NCBI RefSeq assembly: GCF_022827545.1
Contig: NZ_CP094669.1
Location: forward strand, 3,686,001-3,750,000
Reading direction: 5' to 3'
Length of the DNA stretch: 64,000 bases
Source of the DNA: Hymenobacter tibetensis
GTDB lineage: Bacteria; Bacteroidota; Bacteroidia; Cytophagales; Hymenobacteraceae
The notes beneath the pieces are model-generated. The model searched no databases. It worked only from the letters and a program-made list of their open reading frames with translations, and was not told the DNA's origin. This document shows positions 17,630 through 25,809 of the stretch, piece by piece. Position 1 is the first letter of the stretch. Every line of letters begins with the position of its first letter. The position numbers were made by a program, and so were the translations under genes.

Positions 17630-19036
17630 ATGAAATACTTGCTTTTAGTGCCCCTCTTGGCGGGGAGGCTGCCGGGCTATGCGCAAGCCGTAAGCCACCG
17701 CGACCGGGTGTACACTGCCGACCAAATTTTCAACACGGTGTCGGTAATAGACCCAGTGGATAACAAGCTGTTGGGGCAGATCATCCTGGGGAAGCCGCAG
17801 CCCGATATTCTCACGCCGCTTTACCGGGGCCAGGCGCTGGTGCACGGCCTAGGCATGGCGCCCGACCACAAAACACTGGCCGTAGTGTCGATTGGCTCCA
17901 ACAATGTGACGTTCATCGACCCCGCCACCAACGCCATGAAAGGCAGCGTGTACGTGGGGCGGGCCCCGCACGAGCCTACCTTCCGGCCCGACGGCAAACA
18001 GGTGTGGGTGACGGTACGCGGGGAAGACTACGTGTCGGTGATAGACGTGGCTACGATGCGCGAAACCCGCCGCGTGCCGGTGCCCAATGGCCCTGGCATG
18101 GTCGCCTTCAGCCCCGACAACAAACTAGCTTTCGTGTGCTCCAGCTTCTCGCCCGAACTGACGGTGGTGGATGCCGCAACGTACAAAACAATCAAGCACC
18201 TACCCGTCGCCAGCCCCTTCTCGCCCAACATCTTCGCCACCAAAGATGGTCAGCAAGTGTGGTTTACGCACAAGGACGTGGGCAAGGTATCGGTGCTGGA
18301 TGTGAAGACGTTGCGCATCACCAAAGTGTTCGATACCGGCCCCATCACCAACCACGTCACCACCCTGGATACCAAGCTGGGCAAGGTGGCCTACGTGAGC
18401 GTGGGCGGCGAAGACGTGGTGAAAGTATACTCCCGCGAGCCGGGCTTCAAGCAACTGGCCACTATTCCAGTAGGCACGTTGCCACACGGCATCTGGGCCG
18501 CCGGCGACGCCAGCCGGGTGTACGTGAACCTGGAAAATGGCGACTCGGTGGTCGCCATCAACACCGCGACCAACCAAGTAATCGGGAAAGTGAAAGTCGG
18601 TCAGGCGCCGATGGCGCTGGTGTACGTGCCAGAGGCCGTGCCCGCGGGGGCTACGGGCCTCAGCAACCTAGGTCGGCAGCTCATGGACCAGCCCGCGGTG
18701 GTACGCGAGCTGAAGGCCGTTGGGGGCGGGGCAGCAGCTGGCTCGCTGGTTACGCGCTCCGAAGGCCTGGTTGACCTCGCCTCCTTCTCGCTGATGCACC
18801 TGGAGCCCGATACCGAATACGACGTGTACTTGAGCCGCGCCACCCAGGCCCCCTATTCTCGCGATTACCCCCTGCTCACGGTGCGCACCGACGCCAAAGG
18901 TGGCGCCATGGCCCAGACCCTGGGCCCGGTGCAAGACGTGAAAAACGCCGACTTAGGCAGCACCAGCAAAGCGTACCATCGGGTGGTCGTGGCCCCCAAA
19001 GCGTCCGGCAGCGCCCCGGTGCTGCTCAGCGAGTAG
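17630..19036 (+). CDS. YVTN-repeat beta-propeller exported protein
   Basis: A 468-residue exported protein with signal peptide 1-19 (LPGYAQA). It has repeated YVTN/YncE-type blades, for example NTVSVIDPVDNKLLGQI, NNVTFIDPATNAMKG, DYVSVIDVATM and DSVVAINTATNQVIGKV, forming a seven-bladed propeller to about residue 340. The C-terminal 110 residues form a separate beta domain. Such proteins scaffold periplasmic binding or oxidoreductase functions. No catalytic motif is visible. It is coupled with the DUF305 gene. Confidence 0.85.
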   Translation: MKYLLLVPLLAGRLPGYAQAVSHRDRVYTADQIFNTVSVIDPVDNKLLGQIILGKPQPDILTPLYRGQALVHGLGMAPDHKTLAVVSIGSNNVTFIDPATNAMKGSVYVGRAPHEPTFRPDGKQVWVTVRGEDYVSVIDVATMRETRRVPVPNGPGMVAFSPDNKLAFVCSSFSPELTVVDAATYKTIKHLPVASPFSPNIFATKDGQQVWFTHKDVGKVSVLDVKTLRITKVFDTGPITNHVTTLDTKLGKVAYVSVGGEDVVKVYSREPGFKQLATIPVGTLPHGIWAAGDASRVYVNLENGDSVVAINTATNQVIGKVKVGQAPMALVYVPEAVPAGATGLSNLGRQLMDQPAVVRELKAVGGGAAAGSLVTRSEGLVDLASFSLMHLEPDTEYDVYLSRATQAPYSRDYPLLTVRTDAKGGAMAQTLGPVQDVKNADLGSTSKAYHRVVVAPKASGSAPVLLSE

Positions 19037-19107
19037 CGCCGGCAACGCGTCGAGCGGCGCAGTAGCAACAGCCGATCGGCGTGTTCAACCTTGCTTAAAA
19101 CCCTGCT

Positions 19108-19518
19108 ATGCAACACTTCTTAGACGTTTCGTACCGGCCGCAGGAGCACGTGCTCGTGGCCCGCTGGATACAGCAGATGCGCACCGATACCGACTTCGCA
19201 GCGGGTTACCACTACCTGCTGCAAAAGGCTCGCCAGTATAATTGCCCGTTCTGGCTGCTCGATGTGCGGCGGTGCCCGCCTAACTGCGCCCGGCAGGCCC
19301 GGTGGCTGCTGGAAGAGTTCTGCCCGCTTGTGCCCTCGGCCTTTCGCTCGGCGGAGCTCATTTACAGCGCGCACTTGGTTTTTCCGTCCCACTTGGTGCA
19401 TTACACCGACATCGTGCTGCCCATCCTAGCCCACCCGACCAACCAGCATTACCAAGCCGCCGCGTTCATCGACGAGGGTCCTACTATCGCTTGGCTGCAC
19501 GGCCAGCAGCCCGCTTAG
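19108..19518 (+). CDS. Hypothetical protein, soluble
   Basis: A 136-residue protein I do not recognise. It begins MQHFLDVSYRPQEHVLVARW, has no signal peptide or membrane segment, and contains WLLDVRRCPPNCARQARWL. Its alternating beta/alpha pattern resembles a STAS- or SpoIIAA-like fold, but that is only an impression. Codon use matches the neighbours. Its stop is followed by the Dps promoter region. Confidence 0.7.
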   Translation: MQHFLDVSYRPQEHVLVARWIQQMRTDTDFAAGYHYLLQKARQYNCPFWLLDVRRCPPNCARQARWLLEEFCPLVPSAFRSAELIYSAHLVFPSHLVHYTDIVLPILAHPTNQHYQAAAFIDEGPTIAWLHGQQPA

Positions 19519-19604
19519 CTAAGCTGTTTAAAAACAGCCGCGGGTCGCGTTAGCGAAACAGCATACGCCACAGCTAGGCTAACGCAGCGCTTCTAGCCGT
19601 TTTC

Positions 19605-19649
19605 TTGACAAAAGTCAAGGCAATGCGGGCAGGACGGCAGGCACCTTTG
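19605..19649 (+). promoter_or_regulatory. Fnr-type box and -7 element of the Dps gene
   Basis: The palindrome TTGACAAAAGTCAA (19605-19618) with TTTG at 19646-19649, exactly 28 nt after the box, in CACCTTTG. Spacing and flanks are nearly identical to the pirin promoter. Confidence 0.82.
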
Positions 19650-19690
19650 CTAGTCAAACAAGACAGCTAAAATCAACCTTCATCTTGCTT

Positions 19691-20164
19691 ATGAAAACTA
19701 CTATTGGCATTTCCGCCGAAAACCGGGAGGTAGTCGCGCACCAGCTGGCCAAGCTGCTGGCCGACGAATTCGTGCTCTACACCAAAACCCTGCGGGCGCA
19801 CTGGAACCTGGAAGGCCCTGATTTTCATAGCGTGCACTTGTACTTCGAGGAGCTGTATAAGCAGGCCGCCGACCGGGCCGATGATGTAGCCGAGCGCATC
19901 CGGCAGCTAGGCCACTACGCGCCCGCTTCGCTAAAGAATTTCCTGCAGCTCACCCACCTAACCGAGCAGGACACCGCCGGCACCGACAGCCTCAACTTGA
20001 TTCGGGTGCTGCTGCAAGACCACGAAAGCATCATCGAATTTATTCGGGGCACCATCGACGAGTTTCAGACTGCGCACAAGGACGCGGGCACCAGTGACTT
20101 CGTGACTGACCTACTGGAAAAGCACGAAAAAACCGCCTGGATGCTACGGGCCCACCTGAAGTAA
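19691..20164 (+). CDS. dps: Dps family ferritin-like DNA-protection protein
   Basis: A 157-residue Dps-type mini-ferritin that oxidises and stores iron and shields DNA. Ferroxidase residues at the dimer interface are visible as H37, D44 (or H49), D64 and E68, with the same 27- and 4-residue spacing as in known Dps proteins (HWNLEGPDFH ... DRADDVAERI). I chose the ATG at 19691; a TTG six bases upstream is in frame. An Fnr-type box lies upstream and a strong terminator downstream, so it is a single-gene unit. Confidence 0.93.
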   Translation: MKTTIGISAENREVVAHQLAKLLADEFVLYTKTLRAHWNLEGPDFHSVHLYFEELYKQAADRADDVAERIRQLGHYAPASLKNFLQLTHLTEQDTAGTDSLNLIRVLLQDHESIIEFIRGTIDEFQTAHKDAGTSDFVTDLLEKHEKTAWMLRAHLK

Positions 20165-20203
20165 CAAGGCTGGCAGAGCGGTTTTCCGCTAGGATACTTA
20201 GTT

Positions 20204-20262
20204 AGAAGAGAAGGGGTAAAAGTTAGGGCTAGCTGCTTTACAACTTTTACCTCTTCCCTTTT
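20204..20262 (+). terminator. Terminator of the dps gene
   Basis: A long stem with the core AGGGGTAAAAGTT (left, ending 20224) paired to AACTTTTACCTCT (right, from 20242), extended on both sides with one G-T wobble and one mismatch. A CCCTTTTT tract follows. It starts 40 bp after the stop. Confidence 0.8.
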
Positions 20263-20398
20263 TAACGCTACTCAGAAGGGTACACCATTCAGAGAACCGT
20301 ACCAGAGATGATGCTTGATAAAAGCTTGGGTGGAGTTGTAGCAGCGTAGCACTTATGAGTAGGCACTATGACTACCTAGTGAGGGCCAGACAGTAACC

Positions 20399-20466
20399 TT
20401 GACATTTATCAACGGCTTTTCTTGATAATTGTCAACGAGGTTGGGGAAGGGGGAATAGGACCTTTG
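20399..20466 (+). promoter_or_regulatory. Tandem Fnr-type boxes and -7 element of the SDR gene
   Basis: Two palindromes lie here: TTGACATTTATCAA (20399-20412) and TTGATAATTGTCAA (20422-20435), 23 bp centre to centre. TTTG (20463-20466) starts 28 nt after the second, so the second is the -41.5 site and the first lies near -64.5. This is the only double site found. Confidence 0.82.
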
Positions 20467-20559
20467 ACTTGTCGAAACAGTCCAGATAAACAGGACCGAC
20501 AGTTTCCTACAACCCGCAGCAAGCCACTGGAAATGCTTGCTGCACCTACCCTTTCCTCT

Positions 20560-21306
20560 ATGAATCGCTTGACCGATAAAATTGTTTTTGTAACGGGTGG
20601 CAGCCGCGGTATTGGAGCCGGCATTGTGCGGCGGTTGGCTGCGGAAGGAGCCGATGTGGCCTTCACTTACACCAACTCCGCCTCCCAGGCTGACGCCTTG
20701 GTAGCCGAGGTAGCCGGTACGGGCCGCCGGGTGCTGGCTATTCAAGCCGACAGCGGCGATACAACCGCTATTCGGGCGGCCGTGGCCGAGACGGTGGCGC
20801 AGTTCGGGCGCATTGATGTGCTGGTAAACAATGCGGGCGTGTTCATCACGGGTACCGTCGACGATGCCGGCGCCGATCTGGCCGCCTTCGATCGACAACT
20901 GGCCGTCAACGTGGCGGGCGTGGCTACTACCGTGCGGGCCGCCGTGCCCTATATCGGGGAGGGGGGGCGCATCATCTCCATCGGGTCTACCGGCGGCAGT
21001 CGGGCCCCCTTTCCCGGCATTGCCGATTACGTAGCCACCAAAGCCGCAATAGCGGCCTACACCCGCGGCTGGGCCCTCGACTTAGGCTCTAAAGGCATCA
21101 CGGTGAACGTGATACAGCCCGGCAACATCGACACGGAGATGAACCCGGCCACGAGCGACTTTGCGCCTGCACAAGCCGCCGGCACAGCGCTGGGGCGCTA
21201 CGGGCGGGTAGAGGAAATTGCCGCCACGGTGGCTTTCCTGGCCAGCGCCGAAGCCTCTTACATCACCGGAGCCACTATCAATGTGGATGGCGGGCAAAGC
21301 GCTTAG
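20560..21306 (+). CDS. Short-chain dehydrogenase/reductase
   Basis: A 248-residue classical SDR. The cofactor motif is TGGSRGIG, NNAG follows strand 4, and the active-site Y/K pair lies in DYVATKAAIAAY. A C-terminal ITGATINVDGG segment is typical. I chose the ATG at 20560; an upstream frame opening at 20422 would include the promoter. Substrate unknown; FabG-like glucose or aldehyde reductases are the closest in feel. It follows a double Fnr-type site and precedes a quinone reductase. Confidence 0.9.
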   Translation: MNRLTDKIVFVTGGSRGIGAGIVRRLAAEGADVAFTYTNSASQADALVAEVAGTGRRVLAIQADSGDTTAIRAAVAETVAQFGRIDVLVNNAGVFITGTVDDAGADLAAFDRQLAVNVAGVATTVRAAVPYIGEGGRIISIGSTGGSRAPFPGIADYVATKAAIAAYTRGWALDLGSKGITVNVIQPGNIDTEMNPATSDFAPAQAAGTALGRYGRVEEIAATVAFLASAEASYITGATINVDGGQSA

Positions 21307-21353
21307 CCAGCGCATACATCGGTTCCAAACTTTTGCTTTTAAGTACGTTACGC

Positions 21354-22346
21354 ATGGGCTCCCTTTCGTCAGACGCGCCTACCGGCGTAGTATATATGCA
21401 AGCGCCCGGACCGCCCTCGGTCCTGGTGTATGGTCAGGAGAAAGTTGGGGCACCCGGACCGGGGCAGGTGCGCGTGCGGCAAGCGGCCATCGGCGTCAAC
21501 TTCGTCGATACCTACTTCCGCAACGGCAGCTTCAAGGTGGGCTCTTTTCCTTTTGTCCCCGGCGTTGAAGCGGCGGGTACCATTGAGGCCGTCGGCCCGG
21601 GCGTGACCGGGTTCCAAGAAGGTGACCGGGTGGCGTATCACTTTGTAGTGGGCGCCTACGCCGAGGTTCGTCTGCTGCCTACCGACAACCTGGTCCACCT
21701 GCCGGATGGCATCACTTTACCCCAGGCGGCGGCCGTAACCACCAAGGGGCTGATGGCGTGGGCCTTGCTCCGGCGCGTTTATCCGGTGCAGAACGGCACC
21801 GTGGTTTTGGTGCACGCCGCAGCCGGCGGGGTGGGCGGGTTAACGGCGCGCTGGGCCCGGGCGCTGGGGGCCACGGTTATCGGCACGGTAGGCGCGGCGG
21901 CGAAACTGGCCGTTGTACAGCCCTACCTCGACTATGCCATTGCCACCGACCAAGAAGATTTCGCGGCGCGCGTGCTGGAAATCACCGCTGGACGAGGCGT
22001 TGACGTCGCGTATGATGGGGTAGGGCAAGCCACGTTTGCTGCCTCCGTGCCCGTGGTGAAGCCCGGCGGCACCCTCGTGCTGTACGGCTCGTCGTCGGGG
22101 CGTCCGCAACCGCTGGCGCCCGCCGAACTCGCTCAGCGTCAGCTTACTGTGGTGTCGCCCGTACTGGGCACCTACCTGCCTACTCAAGCCACGCTAGAGC
22201 AAGCCGCCGCTGACGTGTACGGTGCCCTCCAAAAGGGCTGGTTTGGAGAACTAACCACCCAGACCTACCCCCTAGCCGAAGCCGCCCGAGCCCACGCGGA
22301 TTTGGAAGCCCGGCGCACCACGGGCTCCGTGCTTTTGCTGCCTTAG
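21354..22346 (+). CDS. Zinc-independent quinone oxidoreductase (MDR family)
   Basis: A 330-residue NADPH:quinone reductase-like protein. It has a GroES-like N-terminal domain with VGVNFVDTYFRNG-type residues and a Rossmann domain with HAAAGGVGGLTARWA. There is no catalytic or structural zinc cysteine cluster. I chose the ATG at 21354; M at residue 15 (MQAPGPP) is an alternative closer to the family start. It should perform one- or two-electron quinone reduction in the cytosol. It lies 47 bp after the SDR stop and may share its transcript. Confidence 0.9.
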   Translation: MGSLSSDAPTGVVYMQAPGPPSVLVYGQEKVGAPGPGQVRVRQAAIGVNFVDTYFRNGSFKVGSFPFVPGVEAAGTIEAVGPGVTGFQEGDRVAYHFVVGAYAEVRLLPTDNLVHLPDGITLPQAAAVTTKGLMAWALLRRVYPVQNGTVVLVHAAAGGVGGLTARWARALGATVIGTVGAAAKLAVVQPYLDYAIATDQEDFAARVLEITAGRGVDVAYDGVGQATFAASVPVVKPGGTLVLYGSSSGRPQPLAPAELAQRQLTVVSPVLGTYLPTQATLEQAAADVYGALQKGWFGELTTQTYPLAEAARAHADLEARRTTGSVLLLP

Positions 22347-22420
22347 TTGGCTGAAGTTCCTTTGTGTGAGAGTAGGCCCTAGGAGTTACTTAGGAAGGCA
22401 GCCGTTCAGTAAATCAGAGT

Positions 22421-22483
22421 GTGGGCTAGGATGATGCCAAGCAAAAAGTACTTTCTTTTGCGCTTGGTACCATCCTAGCCCAC
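22421..22483 (+). promoter_or_regulatory. Large stem-loop at the start of Crp paralog 3
   Basis: Perfect 13-bp outer arms, GTGGGCTAGGATG (22421-22433) and its complement (22471-22483), with inner pairing CCAAGC/GCTTGG. The stem ends 4 nt before the ATG at 22488. It could terminate the quinone reductase transcript or fold in the leader and hide the start site. A TTCTTTTG element in the loop resembles a -7 promoter, which fits the first reading. Confidence 0.6.
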
Positions 22484-22487
22484 GCCA

Positions 22488-23057
22488 ATGTTTGCCGTGT
22501 TCGAGCAGTATCTGCAGAGTAAAGCGTTGTTCACTCTAAGCGAAATCGAGCAGATAAAAGCAGTGAGTGTAGTGCGTACGCTGCGCAAGCGGCAGTACCT
22601 GCTTCAGGCCGGCGATGTGTGGCAGTCAAATGCCTTTGTAGCCAGCGGCTGTTTGCGCACCTACTCTGTCGATGCCAAAGGCTTGGAACACATCATCGGG
22701 TTTGCGGTGGAAAACTGGTGGGCCAGCGACCAGGAAAGCTTGGTTTCCGGCCAGCCCTCGCGCTATAACATCGAAGCCACGGAAGACTCGACGGTAATTG
22801 TGGTGAAAAACGACGATTTCGAGCAACTGCGCCGCGACGTGCCAGCCTTCGACCAGGTAGTTAAGGCCCTGGTGCTGCGCAGTTTTATGGCCTCGCAAAG
22901 TCGGGTGCACTCGGCTATCAGCTATTCGGCCGAGGAGAAGTACCGCGAATTTCTGCAAAAGTATCCGGGCTTGGTCCAGCGCATTCCCCAGCACATGGTG
23001 GCTTCCTACCTGGGTCTCACGGCCGAAACCCTGAGCCGCATCCGCCGCCAGTTGTAA
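22488..23057 (+). CDS. Crp/Fnr family transcription regulator (paralog 3)
   Basis: A 189-residue regulator, more distant from the tandem pair but with the same layout: beta-roll (about 12-120) and HTH with recognition helix TAETLSRIRRQL (E180, S183, R184). That E-xx-S-R pattern again predicts TTGA half-site recognition. No cysteine cluster for an iron-sulfur sensor. The N-terminal MFAVFEQYLQ start directly follows a large hairpin. It is one of three candidates to act on the ten TTGAY-N4-RTCAA sites in the window. Confidence 0.9.
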   Translation: MFAVFEQYLQSKALFTLSEIEQIKAVSVVRTLRKRQYLLQAGDVWQSNAFVASGCLRTYSVDAKGLEHIIGFAVENWWASDQESLVSGQPSRYNIEATEDSTVIVVKNDDFEQLRRDVPAFDQVVKALVLRSFMASQSRVHSAISYSAEEKYREFLQKYPGLVQRIPQHMVASYLGLTAETLSRIRRQL

Positions 23058-23140
23058 ACGTTGCTGCTTGGGGGCCACCTTCTGGCATTCCAACAGGCCG
23101 CTTTCGTCGGCCGTTACTGGAGGTTGTTAATCTAACTGTC

Positions 23141-24574
23141 CTAGATACGCACGGTAAGCCGGAGCCCTCCGTAATACATATCAGTTGTCAAGCCTGGTTG
23201 CTTGAGTAGGTACGGTCCCCGGCGGAAGTACACGCCCGTGGCTTGCAGGGTAAGGGCCGGCGTCGGGCTGTAGGATAAAACGGTGTCGTACATGTCCCCC
23301 ACCAGGCGGCCGGAATCAACGGCGGGCAGCAATAGCACGCCAGATGGCCCGTACACTCCATCCGCGAGGCTGGTGCGCCAGAAGCAGTAATAGCCTGTCA
23401 GCAACCGAACGCGAGGAGCTAGATTCACATCGGCGCGGGGATGTATGACTAAGACGTTGGAAGAGCCTACATTGTCGACAAACCCGTAGTAGATAGCCCG
23501 TGGATACAAGGGGTTGAACGTATGTAGCTCGCTGTCCGAGGGGTTATGGTCGCCGCTGGCAACGGCCCCTTGCAGGGTGAATACGGGCTGGCGTTTCAAG
23601 TCCGGGACGGTGTAGGCCACCAGTTGGGCCACCTTCCACGCCTTGATTGTGGTGCCGGCAAACCGGCCGAGCTGCCCTTCAACTACCGTGATACCGTTCC
23701 AGCGCCCGCGCTTGTAGTACAGGGAAGCGCCGGCGGTGTGCCGTTTTTCCGAGCCAGTGCCTTGGTTGAAGCGAGTCGGCTCGCGGTTGACGTAGAGGTA
23801 GAACGCGTCCAGGCGAGTGAATAAATGGTGCTGGTAGGTATGGGTCAGCCAACCGCCTAGCAGATACTGCGACCGGTCACGCTCATCATCTAAGAAGCCA
23901 GGGTTGTTGCGTACCAGCCACAGGGCTAGGCCGTCGAGCCGCGTGGTGCCTAGGTAGGCCATTGCTTTCGCGCCTATAAAAGAGCGTCGCACGTTGGCGT
24001 CGCGGATATCCAGTAGCGTGCCCTGCCCATATTGTAATAGCTGCTTACCCAGGCGCAAAACCAAGTGCGCCCGGGGAGCGGGCGACCAGGAGAATTCGGT
24101 GAAGAGTTGATTGAAGCTGAGCTTGTTGATATCCTGTACCGGTCGTGGCCCGCCCGTGCGCCCCGAAATCAAGCTGCTATTGAGTTCGGCATAAGCGCGT
24201 ACATGCCGGCTCCAGCGCACATCGGCGTAGCCGATAACCCGGTGCAGCAGGTAGCCATTCTGGTCTTCCGGCCCCAACCCCCAGTAGTAAGTTTGGTAGT
24301 TGTCATACGTCTCGCGCAGGTGCAAACCGTAACCCATAAAGCCCCGGTTAGCGCGAATGGGCAAGTGTTTTAGCCGGGAGACAAACTGGTTGGACAACGA
24401 GTCTTTCGCGGCTGGCCAGTACTCCTCGGCTGAGTTAGCGAGGTGGCCCGTCGCCGTGAAGTCCCCCCTATTGACCTGCGCGGCTACCTCTCCTATTCCG
24501 ACCAGCTGTAGGGTGGCGGCTAGCACGAGCGGCGCTACCCGTTTTGGCTTACTCTTGATTCTTGCAGCCATCAT
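23141..24574 (-). CDS. Alginate-export-family outer-membrane porin
   Basis: A 477-residue exported beta-barrel matching the alginate_exp family in pattern. A signal peptide (about 1-32, GIGEVAAQ) is followed by alternating amphipathic strands. Typical segments are GLHLRETYDNYQTYY, RLGKQLLQYGQGTLLDIRDANVRRSF and DRSQYLLGGWLTHTY. Homologs form outer-membrane channels for anionic polysaccharide or other substrates; here the substrate is unknown. The barrel ends with GLRLTVRI. An Fnr-type box at 24639-24652 lies upstream, divergent from the hydrolase promoter. Confidence 0.85.
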   Translation of the reverse strand: MMAARIKSKPKRVAPLVLAATLQLVGIGEVAAQVNRGDFTATGHLANSAEEYWPAAKDSLSNQFVSRLKHLPIRANRGFMGYGLHLRETYDNYQTYYWGLGPEDQNGYLLHRVIGYADVRWSRHVRAYAELNSSLISGRTGGPRPVQDINKLSFNQLFTEFSWSPAPRAHLVLRLGKQLLQYGQGTLLDIRDANVRRSFIGAKAMAYLGTTRLDGLALWLVRNNPGFLDDERDRSQYLLGGWLTHTYQHHLFTRLDAFYLYVNREPTRFNQGTGSEKRHTAGASLYYKRGRWNGITVVEGQLGRFAGTTIKAWKVAQLVAYTVPDLKRQPVFTLQGAVASGDHNPSDSELHTFNPLYPRAIYYGFVDNVGSSNVLVIHPRADVNLAPRVRLLTGYYCFWRTSLADGVYGPSGVLLLPAVDSGRLVGDMYDTVLSYSPTPALTLQATGVYFRRGPYLLKQPGLTTDMYYGGLRLTVRI

Positions 24575-24608
24575 CTTTTGGGCACACGGGTGCTGGTTAG
24601 CTCAGCGG

Positions 24609-24652
24609 CAAAGGTGACTTCTGCGCTCTGCTTGGTCATTGATAAATATCAA
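24609..24652 (-). promoter_or_regulatory. Fnr-type box and -7 element of the porin gene
   Basis: On the minus strand TTGATATTTATCAA (24652-24639) is followed by TTTG (24612-24609), starting 27 nt after the box, in CACCTTTG. Divergent from the next box by 159 bp. Confidence 0.8.
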
Positions 24653-24811
24653 GACTGGCTTCCCTCCCAGCTGATACGTGAGAAGCCATTCCCTTTCCGG
24701 TCACGCTGCTGGGCATGCTATAGCGCCAGGGCAGCAGAACACGCGAGGTATCTGCCGTACCGCTGCCCTCTACAGTGCTACTGCTACAAGGAGTGACGCT
24801 GGAGTGCAATG

Positions 24812-24855
24812 TTGACAAAAGTCAATGCTAGGGCTTGGGGGAAGCCCCACTTTTG
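24812..24855 (+). promoter_or_regulatory. Fnr-type box and -7 element of the YcaC-like hydrolase
   Basis: TTGACAAAAGTCAA (24812-24825) followed by CACTTTTG with TTTG at 24852-24855, 27 nt after the box. Confidence 0.8.
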
Positions 24856-24898
24856 GCTCGGTTCTACCGCTATTTCTTACTTTAAAAACCCTAAAAGC

Positions 24899-25555
24899 AT
24901 GACCGCTAACCAATACCCGAAAACGGGCTACGATGCCCTGCTGACCCCACAGAACAGCCTGCTGCTGTTGATTGACCACCAACCCTTTCAGTTCACCAAC
25001 CTGCACAGCCACGAGCCGGTCATGCTGGTCAGCAACGTGGTGGGCCTGGCCAAGACGGCGAAAGTTTTCAACGTCCCCACCATTCTGACGACGGTGGTGG
25101 AAGAGCGTGGGGGCCTGCTGCTCAAAGGCATTCGGGATGTTTTCCCTGGGCAAGAGATAATCAACCGCACGACGATCAACACTTGGGAAGATGCGCGCGT
25201 GGTAAACCTGGTGGAGCAGTCAGGCCGCAAGAAGCTGATTATGGCGGGCTGGTGGACCGAAATCTGTTTAGCCATGCCCACCATTCAAGCCTTGGGCGAG
25301 GGCTACGAGGTATTTATCGTGACCGATGCCTCGGGCGGCGTATCCACCGAATCGCACGAGCGGGCCGTGCAGCGCATGGTGCAAGCCGGGGCTGTGCCCA
25401 TCACGTGGATGGCCGTGCTGTCGGAGCTGCAGCGAGATTGGGCGCGCACCGAAACCACCGAAGGGGTAAGCGAAATCTTGTTCGAGCATGGGGGCGGCAG
25501 CGGGGCGGCGCTGCAATGGGAGCGGCAACTACTCGGTGTGGGAACTGGGGCGTAA
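24899..25555 (+). CDS. YcaC-like isochorismatase-fold hydrolase
   Basis: A 218-residue cysteine hydrolase of the isochorismatase superfamily, closest in pattern to YcaC. Catalytic D26 lies in LLLLIDHQPF, and nucleophile C123 in AGWWTEICLAMPT. The family segments RTTINTWEDARVV and VTDASGGVSTESHERAVQRM are present. I chose the ATG at 24899 because the upstream frame (24809) runs through the promoter. The substrate is unknown; small amides or imides are typical. Single-gene unit with an Fnr-type promoter. Confidence 0.9.
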   Translation: MTANQYPKTGYDALLTPQNSLLLLIDHQPFQFTNLHSHEPVMLVSNVVGLAKTAKVFNVPTILTTVVEERGGLLLKGIRDVFPGQEIINRTTINTWEDARVVNLVEQSGRKKLIMAGWWTEICLAMPTIQALGEGYEVFIVTDASGGVSTESHERAVQRMVQAGAVPITWMAVLSELQRDWARTETTEGVSEILFEHGGGSGAALQWERQLLGVGTGA

Positions 25556-25656
25556 CGTGGTAACGGCCCCAAATCAATTACTGCTACAGCAAGCTTACCG
25601 GACTTCACGGCCCTAACCCATTACGTGGAGCTGATAATGCATCAGCAAAGTTTCTC

Positions 25657-25701
25657 TTGACAAAAGTCAATGCCAAGGAGATAGAGTGCGTCAGACCTTT
25701 A
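25657..25701 (+). promoter_or_regulatory. Fnr-type box upstream of the Mo-aldehyde oxidoreductase operon
   Basis: TTGACAAAAGTCAA (25657-25670). At the usual spacing the element reads TTTA (25698-25701), one base off TTTG, so this promoter is weaker or a different start is used. Confidence 0.7.
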
Positions 25702-25706
25702 TCGAA

Positions 25707-25766
25707 AGCCGCTACGTGCCTGCCGAGCTGCTCGCAATAGCGCTGCTCAGCAGGCACGTAGCGGCT
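25707..25766 (+). promoter_or_regulatory. Leader hairpin before the aldehyde oxidoreductase operon
   Basis: Perfect 17-bp arms, AGCCGCTACGTGCCTGC (25707-25723) and its complement (25750-25766); the 26-nt loop pairs further (GAGC/GCTC). It lies between the Fnr-type promoter and the first ATG at 25810. It could be an attenuator, a leader stabiliser or an operator. No T-tract follows directly. Confidence 0.6.
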
Positions 25767-25809
25767 AGCACCTTCCTTATTTGGCTTTCACCACTATAGG
25801 TTCTACTCA

